Source: Namhaeicola litoreus
GTDB lineage: Bacteria > Bacteroidota > Bacteroidia > Flavobacteriales > Flavobacteriaceae
Assembly: GCF_042679565.1 (NCBI RefSeq)
Contig: NZ_JBHTMY010000001.1
Span: 248,001 to 312,000, forward strand
Length of the DNA stretch: 64,000 nucleotides
Direction of reading: 5' to 3'
Shown here: one piece after another, positions 43,088-50,465 of the stretch
Position numbering within the stretch: position 1 is the first letter of the stretch
Layout of the letters: every line of letters starts with the position of its first letter
Notes under the pieces: generated by a model
What the model was told of the DNA's origin: nothing
The model's database searches: none
The model's input: the letters and a program-made list of their open reading frames with translations, nothing else
Made by a program: the position numbers and the translations under genes

Positions 43088-43984
43088 ATGGCAGATATAA
43101 AATTGTATACTTTAAAAGGGGGTATTGCAAAGGCAAAAACTCCCGTTGATTTTAAATTTGAAAGAGAAATTCAAGCACTTTGCGAAAAAAATTTAGAGAC
43201 CTTTTTTGGTATTCGCTTTCTTGCCACAGAATATTCTACCGGGAACAAGCATAAAGGGAGAATTGACAGTCTAGGTATCGATGAAAATAACTGCCCGGTT
43301 ATCATTGAATATAAACTTGACAGTAAAGAAAATGTCATCAATCAAGGATTGTTCTATTTGGACTGGCTTATGGACCACCAGGCTAATTTTGAATTGCTCT
43401 GTATGGACAAACTCGGTAAGAAAACCGAAGTAGACTGGAGTAGTCCAAGACTATTATGTATTGCAAGGGATTTTACCCGTTATGATGACTATGCAATAGG
43501 GCAAATCAATAGAAATATTGAACTTATTAGGTATAGAGCATTTGAGGATGACAATATTATCTTTGAACTAGCAGGCGCCACCCAAAAGCAAGAGATTTCG
43601 AAGTCTTCAAATGGCTCACAGCAAAAATACAGAAACATGGAAGATGCCATAAATGCGGCATCAGATGATTTACTCAACCTCTACCAGGAACTTGAAGACT
43701 ACCTATTCTCTCTGGGAGACGATGTTCAAAAAAAGGAGCTCATGTATTATCATGCCTTTTCGAGGATCAAGAATTTTGCCTGTGTTGAACTGAGAACGAA
43801 AAAGAAAGATTTGTTGATCTATTTAAAACTCAATTATAATTCTATTGAGAACCCACCAAAAAATTTAAGAGATGTTTCCAATATAGGTCATTATGGTACA
43901 GGGGATGTAGAGCTTACGATACAATCTATGGAAGAATTGGAAAATTCAAAACATCTTATTGAGGAATCATATAAAAATAGTTGA
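43088..43984 (+). CDS. DUF5655 protein with NucS-like nuclease domain
   Basis: This 298-residue protein has a PD-(D/E)XK nuclease-like N-terminal half. KGRIDSLGIDENN then VIIEYKLDSKENV provides the D...ExK pattern, as in NucS/DUF91-like proteins. The C-terminal half (about 180-298) matches DUF5655, with LRTKKKDLLIYLKLNYNS and IGHYGTGDVEL. Such proteins are common near restriction systems. It lies 187 nt after the RNxxxH gene on the same strand with its own leader, so it is probably a separate unit. Confidence 0.8.
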   Translation: MADIKLYTLKGGIAKAKTPVDFKFEREIQALCEKNLETFFGIRFLATEYSTGNKHKGRIDSLGIDENNCPVIIEYKLDSKENVINQGLFYLDWLMDHQANFELLCMDKLGKKTEVDWSSPRLLCIARDFTRYDDYAIGQINRNIELIRYRAFEDDNIIFELAGATQKQEISKSSNGSQQKYRNMEDAINAASDDLLNLYQELEDYLFSLGDDVQKKELMYYHAFSRIKNFACVELRTKKKDLLIYLKLNYNSIENPPKNLRDVSNIGHYGTGDVELTIQSMEELENSKHLIEESYKNS

Positions 43985-44014
43985 TGCCATTTTAACTTTC
44001 AAAGTGATAAAGCA

Positions 44015-44542
44015 ATGAAAAACAGAAAAATACAGATATTATTTCTAACAGTCTTGTTTGTTATTTTAATTATTGTTTTGGTGTATTTAGCATTAAGATA
44101 TCCTGAAATAATAAAATTGGAATTGTTTATTGGTCTCATTGCAATTTTTACAACTTTATATTTCAGTTTGAATAAAAGCTGGCTTGATCATGACAAAATA
44201 TTTATAGATTTATTTCATCAGATGAATACTAAGTTTGATGAATTGAATGAAGATTTGAACAGTATCCGAGAATTTGGTAAACCTATGAATGATAGGAATC
44301 CTGATGCCGTTATACAAGATTATTTAAATTTATGCAGTGAGGAATATTTATGGTATATGAAAGGTAGAATAGATGAATCTGTTTGGGTTGCATGGAAGGC
44401 TGGGATGAATTATTATCTCGAATCTGATATCATAAAAAGTTATTTTATTTCTCAAAAACCATATGATGTATCGTACTATGGATTCATAAATGCAATATTG
44501 AAAGAAAAAAAATCAAATAAGAAGTATAAAAACAAGGCTTGA
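44015..44542 (+). CDS. Two-TM membrane protein of unknown function
   Basis: This 175-residue protein has two TM helices at about 7-27 and 36-52. A soluble part follows with LNLCSEEYLWYMKGRIDE and VWVAWKAGMNYYLES, a pattern seen in small membrane proteins of defence-rich regions. I cannot name a family. It lies 30 nt after the DUF5655 gene on the same strand. Confidence 0.6.
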   Translation: MKNRKIQILFLTVLFVILIIVLVYLALRYPEIIKLELFIGLIAIFTTLYFSLNKSWLDHDKIFIDLFHQMNTKFDELNEDLNSIREFGKPMNDRNPDAVIQDYLNLCSEEYLWYMKGRIDESVWVAWKAGMNYYLESDIIKSYFISQKPYDVSYYGFINAILKEKKSNKKYKNKA

Positions 44543-44652
44543 CCTGATTTTGAGTCCGTTAACATAAGTGTTCAAACAGTAGATATTGTTAACGATTTAC
44601 CAAAATTAGAATTTGAATAAAATATTATGACTAAAACTAATTGAACTAAAAA

Positions 44653-45588
44653 ATGGGAACCCATCCAATTGAAGAACTACTACCCAGAAAAACAGATCAA
44701 ATTTTGCAATTAGCACTGGATGCATATTCTTCTTCTATAGATGAGGTTGTTAATTTTGGGACTCATATTATTCTTTGGGATTATAAGAAGAAAAGGGATG
44801 GGAAAGACAATCATATTCCAACTTTATTTTTACGTAACATAATTGAAATTGGAGATTCAATTTCAATTCTAATTAAGAGCTCATCAATTGATCCTAGTAA
44901 AATTTTGATCAGATCTCTTTTAGAGAATTTTTTTCAATTATTATATATGCTTGAGAAAGATGAAAAAGAGAGGGCTCAATGTTTCATGATTTATAAAGCA
45001 GTGAACGATCTAAAATACTACAAAAAGTTTATCTCATCTGATCCATCCTCAAAAGGATTATTTTCAAAGCTAGAAAAAGACCAAAGTGATTTTGATATAA
45101 CAAATTTATTAGATAGAGATGATTTCATTAAAGCTATCGAATCAAAGTCTTCAATTTTAAAGAAACCAGAATTTAAAGATGTTTACGAAGAATATCTAAG
45201 AACAAAGAAAATTGGTAATGGTAGAAATCCAAATTGGTATTCCTTGTATGACGGACCTAAGAACATAGAGCAGTTATCCACTCATCTCAGAAGGGTATAT
45301 TACTATGAATTTTTTTATAGAAGTTTTTCCCAAAACGTACACATTTCGGATTTATTTAAAGGATTGGCATTGGTAGGAATCGATAAGGCACAGATGATTC
45401 AGATAAGGGATTTTGAGGATTGTCATACAGTTTTTATTGCAACTAATAAGATTTTATTGGCCTTATTCATAGAATATGTGCAGAAAAGAATACCTGAGCG
45501 CAATCAGGAATTTAGGTTTTGGTTTAATTCTTTTTATCCAGAATATGATAAATTAGTTCAAAAAGGGCAGATAAAGTATAAGAAATGA
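44653..45588 (+). CDS. DUF5677-like protein
   Basis: This 311-residue soluble protein resembles the DUF5677 family. The central helices contain ILIRSLLENFFQLLYML and AQCFMIYKAVNDLKYYKKF. A later THLRRVYYYEFFYRSFSQNV carries the His-containing helix typical of that group. Such proteins occur in accessory and defence regions; their role is unknown. It stands alone on the plus strand between a two-TM protein and a small protein. No signal peptide or TM. Confidence 0.7.
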   Translation: MGTHPIEELLPRKTDQILQLALDAYSSSIDEVVNFGTHIILWDYKKKRDGKDNHIPTLFLRNIIEIGDSISILIKSSSIDPSKILIRSLLENFFQLLYMLEKDEKERAQCFMIYKAVNDLKYYKKFISSDPSSKGLFSKLEKDQSDFDITNLLDRDDFIKAIESKSSILKKPEFKDVYEEYLRTKKIGNGRNPNWYSLYDGPKNIEQLSTHLRRVYYYEFFYRSFSQNVHISDLFKGLALVGIDKAQMIQIRDFEDCHTVFIATNKILLALFIEYVQKRIPERNQEFRFWFNSFYPEYDKLVQKGQIKYKK

Positions 45589-45678
45589 AACACAGTAACT
45601 ATGAAAAATGTTGCGGAGTTAATATAGTAGAATTTGATAGTTTCATATAAAGTAATCAAAAAACTTAAATTTTTTTCA

Positions 45679-46053
45679 ATGGATTTTGAATTTATTCTTT
45701 CCTCCTATTTCTGTAGTCATTCTGAAATTACTCTTCGAGACAATAAACTCTCAAGAAAAGATAGGTTTGATAAAGTAAAATCTATAGTAACTCCCGAAAC
45801 ATTAAAACTATTTTGGGAGAAAATTAAAGCATTACACATAGATACTTGGGATAGTGAATATATCGATGATGCTATTTTTGATGGTACACAATGGGAATTA
45901 AAAGTTAAGTCAGACTTCTTAATAAAAAAAATAGTGGGTTCCAATGCCTTTCCGGATGGAGGCATTGAATTGGATGAAACTCCCATTTTTGATGAACTTA
46001 TAAAAGCTGTGGAGTTTTTGATAGGGGAAGAAGATTTTTTTAATTTATCATAA
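45679..46053 (+). CDS. Small protein of unknown function
   Basis: This soluble, acidic protein of about 124 residues begins MDFEFILSSYFCSHSE (ATG 45,679). A TTG at 45,634 would add 15 residues with no support. It ends EEDFFNLS. I recognise no domain. It may have an alpha/beta layout and stands in the strip of defence-like singletons. The call rests on ORF length and codon use only. Confidence 0.5.
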   Translation: MDFEFILSSYFCSHSEITLRDNKLSRKDRFDKVKSIVTPETLKLFWEKIKALHIDTWDSEYIDDAIFDGTQWELKVKSDFLIKKIVGSNAFPDGGIELDETPIFDELIKAVEFLIGEEDFFNLS

Positions 46054-46156
46054 TTTAACAAATGGAACATATATATTTATTGATTTTCAGGGGTATTTGT
46101 ACAGAGATAAGGTTGGGTAGGAATAATTATTTTTAAAAAACATAGGACAAAATAAA

Positions 46157-46975
46157 ATGGACGTTTTCTCTATAAAGACCGCTAAGATTCTATTTTGGGT
46201 TGGTTTAGGTTTATTAATACCTGGCTTAATTATTTTCTTTTGGGGAGAATCATTTCTCAATTTTGATGAGCAAATAAAGTCTGATAAAATTGGTCAGTTC
46301 GGCGATTTTGTTGGTGGTTTAATCGGTTCCTTATGGGCTGCTGCAGGCTTTATTTTGTTTTATGTTGCATTGAAAGAACAAATCAATTCTTACAATTTAC
46401 AGAAAGTTGAATTTGAAAGTACGAAGAATCTATTGAAGCAACAGAAATTTGAAACTACATACTTTAATATGCTGAATTTACTTATTAATATCGTCGGCAC
46501 AATGAAAAGAAACGATTCAAGTTTAAATTCAAATAATTCAAAAGATTGTTTTATGTTTTATTATGATGAATTGGAAAAGCATATTATTAATAGTGATAAT
46601 TTACAAGATGTTCTTATGAACAAGGGTAATCCAAGACAAATCGATATACAAGAAGGTTTTATAAAGTTTTATGATAAATATAAAAACGAACTCGAAAAAT
46701 ATTTCAACAATACATACAACATTCTCAAATTTATCCATAAACATCAACTACCAGATAGTAAGTTTTACTTCAACTATTTAAGGGCTCAGTTCAATTCAAA
46801 TGAGCTCATTTTAATGTTTCACTATGCTTTAAGTGAAAAAAGTAATGAGAATTTAAAAGAATATATCGAGAGTGGAGAATTCTTTAGATACCTCGACAAG
46901 GATAATCGGCTAGTTAAAGATTTTTTAGATTTTTATTTGCCAATAGCCTATGAACAAACTTATTCTAAAAAATAA
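46157..46975 (+). CDS. AbiC-like putative phage abortive-infection protein
   Basis: This 272-residue protein has two TM helices (about 11-30 and 51-71). They are followed by QQKFETTYFNMLNLLINIVG and the late YFNYLRAQFNSNELILMFH. Both segments are hallmarks of the putative phage abortive infection (putAbiC) family. GQFGDFVGGLIGSLWAAAGF in the second TM region is also typical. Members are thought to kill or arrest infected cells, but the mechanism is unknown. It is a single-gene unit in the element. Confidence 0.8.
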   Translation: MDVFSIKTAKILFWVGLGLLIPGLIIFFWGESFLNFDEQIKSDKIGQFGDFVGGLIGSLWAAAGFILFYVALKEQINSYNLQKVEFESTKNLLKQQKFETTYFNMLNLLINIVGTMKRNDSSLNSNNSKDCFMFYYDELEKHIINSDNLQDVLMNKGNPRQIDIQEGFIKFYDKYKNELEKYFNNTYNILKFIHKHQLPDSKFYFNYLRAQFNSNELILMFHYALSEKSNENLKEYIESGEFFRYLDKDNRLVKDFLDFYLPIAYEQTYSKK

Positions 46976-47138
46976 GTTATTGAAGATATTTGTGGATGTT
47001 TTTTCTTAATTAACTCTATTATTTTTTGAGTTATTCCTTTAGTATTTTGATCCATAGGTGTGACGTTTAAACTAAAGTTTTTGATTAATGCTAAAACCAT
47101 AAGCAAGGTTAACATCAAATTTGCAAGAACTTTGCACA

Positions 47139-47402
47139 ATGATGTATTCGAACTATTTCAAAGGAATCATAAACGAAGGTAATGCCCTTTCCCTTTCTCC
47201 AAAATGCGTTACTACAATGATGAATATTATTCATCTTGAAGGGAAGTTAGCAGGAATGAACGCTCTGAGAGATAAATACGACAAGTTTAATTTTAGTAGG
47301 GAAATCTTTAAAGTTGAACGAAAGCTAACAGATCTAACCGGCAATATACCCCCAAGGCAATTACTTGAAAGGTTTTATAAATTAACTCAGGATGAGAAAT
47401 AA
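47139..47402 (+). CDS. Small helical protein of unknown function
   Basis: This protein of about 87 residues starts at ATG 47,139 (MMYSNYFKGIINEG). A TTG at 47,121 would lengthen it by six. The sequence is helical and charged, with a conserved-looking LEGKLAGMNALRDKYDKF. No family is recognised. Its stop is immediately followed by cassette hairpin 4, which serves the opposite strand. Confidence 0.5.
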   Translation: MMYSNYFKGIINEGNALSLSPKCVTTMMNIIHLEGKLAGMNALRDKYDKFNFSREIFKVERKLTDLTGNIPPRQLLERFYKLTQDEK

Positions 47403-47405
47403 AAA

Positions 47406-47425
47406 ACCACCTCTTTCGAGATGGT
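47406..47425 (-). terminator. Cassette terminator hairpin 4
   Basis: ACCACCTC and GAGATGGT form an 8-position stem with one mismatch. It is preceded on the plus strand by A6, giving U6 on the minus strand. The downstream CAAGGCAATTTATT echoes the hairpins near the LRR genes. It serves the T9SS gene ending at 47,534. Confidence 0.6.
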
Positions 47426-47533
47426 CAAGGCAATTTATTATAAAGGGGACATACTTAATGTCAGAAATAGAAAAAGGTTAACATAAAAAAACTAATGAAT
47501 AAAAAATCGGGTTAGTTTTATAAAATGGTCTAT

Positions 47534-48151
47534 TCAATTTTTTATAACCTTATATGTTGAAACTATTCTATCATTATTATCATAAAGATTCACTAAATAT
47601 ATACCCATTTTGAGTTGTGAGAAATCTATTGAAGAACGATCTGTTTCAAACATTTTTCTTCCATAAAGATCGTAAACCTCTACTTTAAATATTTTATCTG
47701 AATTAATCGTCAACCTTGAATCTGTTGGGTTAGGGTAGACCATAAGATTTTCTTTAGGCATTGTAGATTCTTCAATTGCCAAAGTTCCGTCAAATGCTAT
47801 GTCATAGACTAAAATTTGAATTAAAGTAAAACCAGCATTTGTATCACCTCCCTCACCAAAATACAACTCCATTCCTTCGGTGAAAAAAAATGGATCATCG
47901 TTTCCTATCCTGGAGGTAGCACCAGCGCCTTCAAAAGTATTTCCTCCTTTGACCTTTACAGCAATATACCATTTTCCAGAACCATTAATTACCCAGGTTT
48001 TGCCATTGGGTACAGTTAATGTTTGACTTTCAGAATTATAGTTAGTAGCATTCAATGTAATTACATCAGTCATTGTCATATTCTCTCTTTGAGCAAAGGA
48101 AATCCATGTTATTATAAAAAAGAATATTAGTAATAATCGATTTTTTTTCAT
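47534..48151 (-). CDS. T9SS type A sorting domain protein
   Basis: This 205-residue secreted protein has a signal peptide (MKKNRLLLIFFFIITWISFAQ) and a beta-rich middle (about 25-135). It ends in a type IX secretion C-terminal domain, starting MVYPNPTDSRLTINS and ending GIYLVNLYDNNDRIVSTYKV. It should be exported to the cell surface by the host T9SS. An ATACCCT palindrome lies 98 nt upstream and a cassette hairpin about 110 nt downstream, as for the LRR genes. Confidence 0.87.
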   Translation of the reverse strand: MKKNRLLLIFFFIITWISFAQRENMTMTDVITLNATNYNSESQTLTVPNGKTWVINGSGKWYIAVKVKGGNTFEGAGATSRIGNDDPFFFTEGMELYFGEGGDTNAGFTLIQILVYDIAFDGTLAIEESTMPKENLMVYPNPTDSRLTINSDKIFKVEVYDLYGRKMFETDRSSIDFSQLKMGIYLVNLYDNNDRIVSTYKVIKN

Positions 48152-48249
48152 GTTTAAAAGGTTTAAGGATTAATAATATGGATACGATTTATTTGTGTGT
48201 ACTGCACTTCTATTTAATTTCAAGATAATTATTAGATAGCATTCGTACC

Positions 48250-48266
48250 ATACCCTCTAAGGGTAT
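48250..48266. promoter_or_regulatory. Palindromic operator ATACCCT-nnn-AGGGTAT, T9SS gene
   Basis: ATACCCTCTAAGGGTAT is identical to the LRR copy A site. It lies 98 nt upstream of the T9SS protein start. Confidence 0.7.
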
Positions 48267-48390
48267 TTTTCAATTGAAAAACTACCCCTTTAATTTAGCT
48301 TTAGTCAATTTACTATTCAGTGGTTTTCTTAATGTTAGTTTTTTAAAATGGTTAACAATAAAATTGATTTTCATTAAAAAAATTTAATCA

Positions 48391-48480
48391 CCCATCCCAC
48401 ATCCCAAAATACCCCCCGCCCCAAATCACTTTTTTGGGTACCCCGGGGGTAGTTCCTTTATCCAAAAAGGGGACCCAATT
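48391..48480. other. C-rich palindromic segment
   Basis: ACCCCC (48,411) with GGGGGT (48,445) and inner CCCCAAA with TTTGGG form an imperfect stem. CCCATCCC runs precede it and AAAAAGGGGACCC follows. A GC-rich, structured island in AT-rich DNA could be an origin, transfer site or a long untranslated structure. It stays unassigned. Confidence 0.35.
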
Positions 48481-48525
48481 TCATTTTTATTTAACTAAAG
48501 CTGTAGAGCATTGTACTTTGTTGTT

Positions 48526-48927
48526 ATGTTAGTTTCAGACTACAATGTCCATCTTATGGACACAGGTGATGGTGCCATCACTTTTGATGAAAATGGTATA
48601 ATTAAAACGATTGTTATACCGCAAAATGACATGATGGCTAAAACCATCTTTGACCAATATTATTATCAATTGTCTTTATTTAAAAACAGGCATTATGCTA
48701 TCGCCAAATGGATTGTAAGAGACATCAGACTAGCTGGTTATGTCTTTAAACAAGACAAACAGAAGAAAAATGTTTATTATCCTGTTTTAGTTAATCCAGA
48801 TGAGAACAGGAAATGGAAACATAAAATGTCATTAGTAGAAGAATTGCATTGGCTTCACCATGAACTTGATCTAATCAAAAAGAAAATTTACTGGAATTCT
48901 GTGGACAGTGGTGAGTCCTCAGGTTGA
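48526..48927 (+). CDS. Unknown protein at the right end of the element
   Basis: This 133-residue protein begins MLVSDYNVHLMDTGDGAITF (ATG 48,526). A TTG at 48,511 would add five residues. The segment FKNRHYAIAKWIVRDIRLAGYV suggests an alpha/beta fold. The end, LHWLHHELDLIKKKIYWN, is helical. No family is recognised. It is the last gene before attR. The upstream leader includes the C-rich palindromic segment. Confidence 0.5.
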   Translation: MLVSDYNVHLMDTGDGAITFDENGIIKTIVIPQNDMMAKTIFDQYYYQLSLFKNRHYAIAKWIVRDIRLAGYVFKQDKQKKNVYYPVLVNPDENRKWKHKMSLVEELHWLHHELDLIKKKIYWNSVDSGESSG

Positions 48928-49040
48928 TTTTACTCCCACTATATAATTAAATCAATGTTTTGACACATTTATATATTGATAAGAATGGATTATAACGGTT
49001 GAACTGAATTAGTTGTTGTTATTTAGAAAAGTAGACTAGA

Positions 49041-49059
49041 ATTGTGCAATAATTGTGCA
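49041..49059 (+). repeat. Integrase arm-type repeats, right end (two copies)
   Basis: ATTGTGCA at 49,041 and 49,052 are spaced 11 nt. They match the left-end triplet in sequence, orientation and spacing and lie 54-72 nt from attR. Confidence 0.6.
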
Positions 49060-49072
49060 TTTTTAAAAACAA

Positions 49073-49111
49073 AAAACCTCAACTCGCTTATTAACAGCTT
49101 ATTGAGGTTTT
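49073..49111 (-). terminator. Element-supplied terminator for tRNA operon
   Basis: AAAACCTCAA and TTGAGGTTTT form a 10-bp stem with a 19-nt loop and an A-rich flank (U-rich on the minus strand). It sits just past the tRNA-Leu 3' end, replacing the terminator displaced to 22,944. Confidence 0.65.
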
Positions 49112-49112
49112 C

Positions 49113-49134
49113 ACTCGTACTCGGAGCGGGACTT
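49113..49134. repeat. Right attachment repeat (attR core)
   Basis: This 22-bp copy of the left repeat lies within the 3' end of tRNA-Leu, from the T-arm through the acceptor and 5 nt beyond. Confidence 0.88.
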
Positions 49135-49203
49135 GAACCCGCACGGACATTTCTGTCCACTGGATTTTAAGTCCAGCGTGTCTACCAATTCCACCATCCG
49201 AGC
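49118..49203 (-). tRNA. tRNA-Leu(TAA)
   Basis: This 86-nt tRNA has a 7-bp acceptor GCTCGGA/TCCGAGT with one G-U pair. The anticodon stem CTGGA/TCCAG holds loop CTTAAAA (anticodon TAA). A long variable arm (TGGACAGAAATGTCC region) is typical for leucine, and the T-arm is GCGGG/CCCGC. CCA is not encoded. It is the integration target of the element. On the minus strand it follows tRNA-Gly and the relic in between. Confidence 0.95.
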
Positions 49204-49238
49204 CTTTGCACAATTGTACAAAAAATTGATAGTCTAAA

Positions 49239-49262
49239 GAGCGAAAGACGGGATTTGAACCC
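49239..49262 (-). pseudogene. Relic of a tRNA-Gly 3' end
   Basis: These 24 nt (GAGCGAAAGACGGG...) match the 3' end of tRNA-Gly at 49,344-49,367. The match stops at the T-arm and no upstream tRNA body is present. It looks like an att scar left by another element. Confidence 0.7.
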
Positions 49263-49280
49263 CTGCCTGCGGCAGGCAGG
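49262..49280. repeat. GC-rich perfect palindrome
   Basis: CCTGCCTGC-G-GCAGGCAGG has 9-bp arms around a single base. A second hairpin, GCGAC-TG-GTCGC, follows at 49,282-49,293. It sits where the relic tRNA body should be and may be a dispersed repeat. Confidence 0.55.
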
Positions 49281-49344
49281 CGCGACTGGTCGCTACATTA
49301 TAATTTTCAGAATCTTTTGAATAAAAATGATCTTGAACGTTTTG

Positions 49345-49416
49345 AGCGAAAGACGGGATTTGAACCCGCGACCCTCACCTTGGCAAGGTGATGCTCTACC
49401 CCTGAGCTACTTTCGC
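49345..49416 (-). tRNA. tRNA-Gly(GCC)
   Basis: This 72-nt tRNA has acceptor GCGAAAG/CTTTCGC and D-arm GCTC..GAGC. The anticodon stem TCACC/GGTGA holds loop TTGCCAA (anticodon GCC), and the T-arm is GCGGG/CCCGT. It is transcribed with tRNA-Leu from a promoter just upstream. Confidence 0.95.
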
Positions 49417-49446
49417 AATTGCATTACTACTTCCAGTAATGGAGCG

Positions 49447-49476
49447 CAAATTTAATACAATTTCAGAAATCGCAAA
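49447..49476 (-). promoter_or_regulatory. Promoter of the tRNA-Gly/tRNA-Leu operon
   Basis: On the minus strand TTTG (49,476-49,473), an 18-nt spacer and TAAATTTG (49,454-49,447) fit the TTTG / TAnnTTTG consensus. They lie 31 nt upstream of tRNA-Gly. Confidence 0.6.
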
Positions 49477-49505
49477 GTCATTTCTTATTTTTTTTGAAAA
49501 ATATT

Positions 49506-49539
49506 TTTGCTGTCAAACTTTAATTAATAACTATATTTG
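49506..49539 (+). promoter_or_regulatory. Promoter of the ctaB operon
   Basis: TTTG (49,506-49,509), a 22-nt spacer and TATATTTG (49,532-49,539) lie 20 nt upstream of the GTG start of ctaB. Confidence 0.6.
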
Positions 49540-49559
49540 CACCCATAAAAAAACTGGTA

Positions 49560-50465
49560 GTGGATAAAACCTTGAGCACAACAACCAAAACCTTCTTTTT
49601 ATCTCAAACCATGGCTGATCTGAAACAGTTAACCAAATTTGGTTTATCTGTGAGTGTGGTTGTATCTTCTTTAGCAGGCTACTTTTTGGCTGCAGATCAG
49701 GTACAGATCAGAACTTTAATTTTATTGGCCATTGGTGGTTACTGTATGGTTGGAGCCTCTAACGCCTTCAACCAGGTTATTGAAAGAGAACCTGACGCAT
49801 TAATGAAGAGAACAATGAACAGACCTGTACCCACAGGTCGTATGTCGGTTTCTGTAGCTTTAACTATTGCTATTATTCTCACCCTTTTAGGAATTATTAT
49901 TTTATATACCATCAACCCTAAAACGGCACTATTCGCAGCGATTTCTATATTTTTGTATACGAGCGTTTACACACCTCTTAAGCCTCTCTCGCCTATATCA
50001 GTATTCGTTGGTGCTTTGCCCGGAGCTATTCCTTTTATGTTGGGTTGGGTAGCAGCAACCGGAAAATTTGGTATCGAAGCCGGCGTACTTTTTTTAATTC
50101 AATTTTTTTGGCAATTTCCTCACTTTTGGGCCATAGGTTGGCTGCAATTTGAAGAATACAAAAAAGCAGGATTTAATATGATGCCTACCGGAGAGAAAAA
50201 TAAAAAAGCTTCTAAACTTATTATTTTTTATACCATTTTCATGATCATTGTATCCGTTTTTCCGGTATTCAGAATAACAGGTGATCTTTATTTACTTCCG
50301 CTCTCTGCATTACTTGTTCTTGTATTGGGCTTGGTTATTCTGTATTACGGTGTGCGTTTACACAAATATCAAACAGATACAGAAGCTAGAAAACTTATGT
50401 TATCCAGCGTGCTTTATATTACAGCGATACAGGTTATTTTTGTCATCGATAAATTTTTGCATTAA
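49560..50465 (+). CDS. ctaB: Protoheme IX farnesyltransferase
   Basis: This integral membrane UbiA-type prenyltransferase makes heme O from heme B for the oxidase assembled from the genes behind it. The 301-residue protein has about nine TM helices. The polyprenyl-diphosphate binding motif is NQVIEREPDALMKRT and the second Asp region is in YTSVYTPLKPL. The start is GTG at 49,560. This keeps the conserved N-terminal tail; an ATG at 49,611 would remove it. The next gene overlaps by 1 nt. Confidence 0.93.
   Translation: MDKTLSTTTKTFFLSQTMADLKQLTKFGLSVSVVVSSLAGYFLAADQVQIRTLILLAIGGYCMVGASNAFNQVIEREPDALMKRTMNRPVPTGRMSVSVALTIAIILTLLGIIILYTINPKTALFAAISIFLYTSVYTPLKPLSPISVFVGALPGAIPFMLGWVAATGKFGIEAGVLFLIQFFWQFPHFWAIGWLQFEEYKKAGFNMMPTGEKNKKASKLIIFYTIFMIIVSVFPVFRITGDLYLLPLSALLVLVLGLVILYYGVRLHKYQTDTEARKLMLSSVLYITAIQVIFVIDKFLH

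Larger units (their letters stand above)
48152..48525. other. Intergenic: operator and C-rich palindromic segment
   Basis: This 374-nt gap contains the ATACCCT operator (48,250-48,266) of the T9SS gene. It also holds a strongly C-rich segment (48,391-48,480) that is very unlike the AT-rich surroundings. No coding region is supported. Confidence 0.6.
22976..49134. mobile_element. Integrated element of about 26 kb at tRNA-Leu(TAA)
   Basis: Perfect 22-bp direct repeats bound the element at 22,976-22,997 and 49,113-49,134. The right copy is the 3' end of an intact tRNA-Leu. A tyrosine recombinase lies just inside the left end. An excisionase-like HTH gene and a Rep-like gene follow. The rest is restriction, nuclease, abortive-infection-like and secreted-protein cargo. 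No relaxase, coupling protein or Tra gene is recognisable, so it is an integrative island that is probably mobilised in trans, if at all. Confidence 0.88.

Noticed and set aside
46976..47138. Small RNA or antitoxin before the 47,139 gene
   Set aside because: The sequence is AT-rich without a clear hairpin, promoter or frame.
22976..49134. Element as an integrative conjugative element or prophage
   Set aside because: No Tra, VirB4, VirD4, capsid, terminase or tail genes were found.
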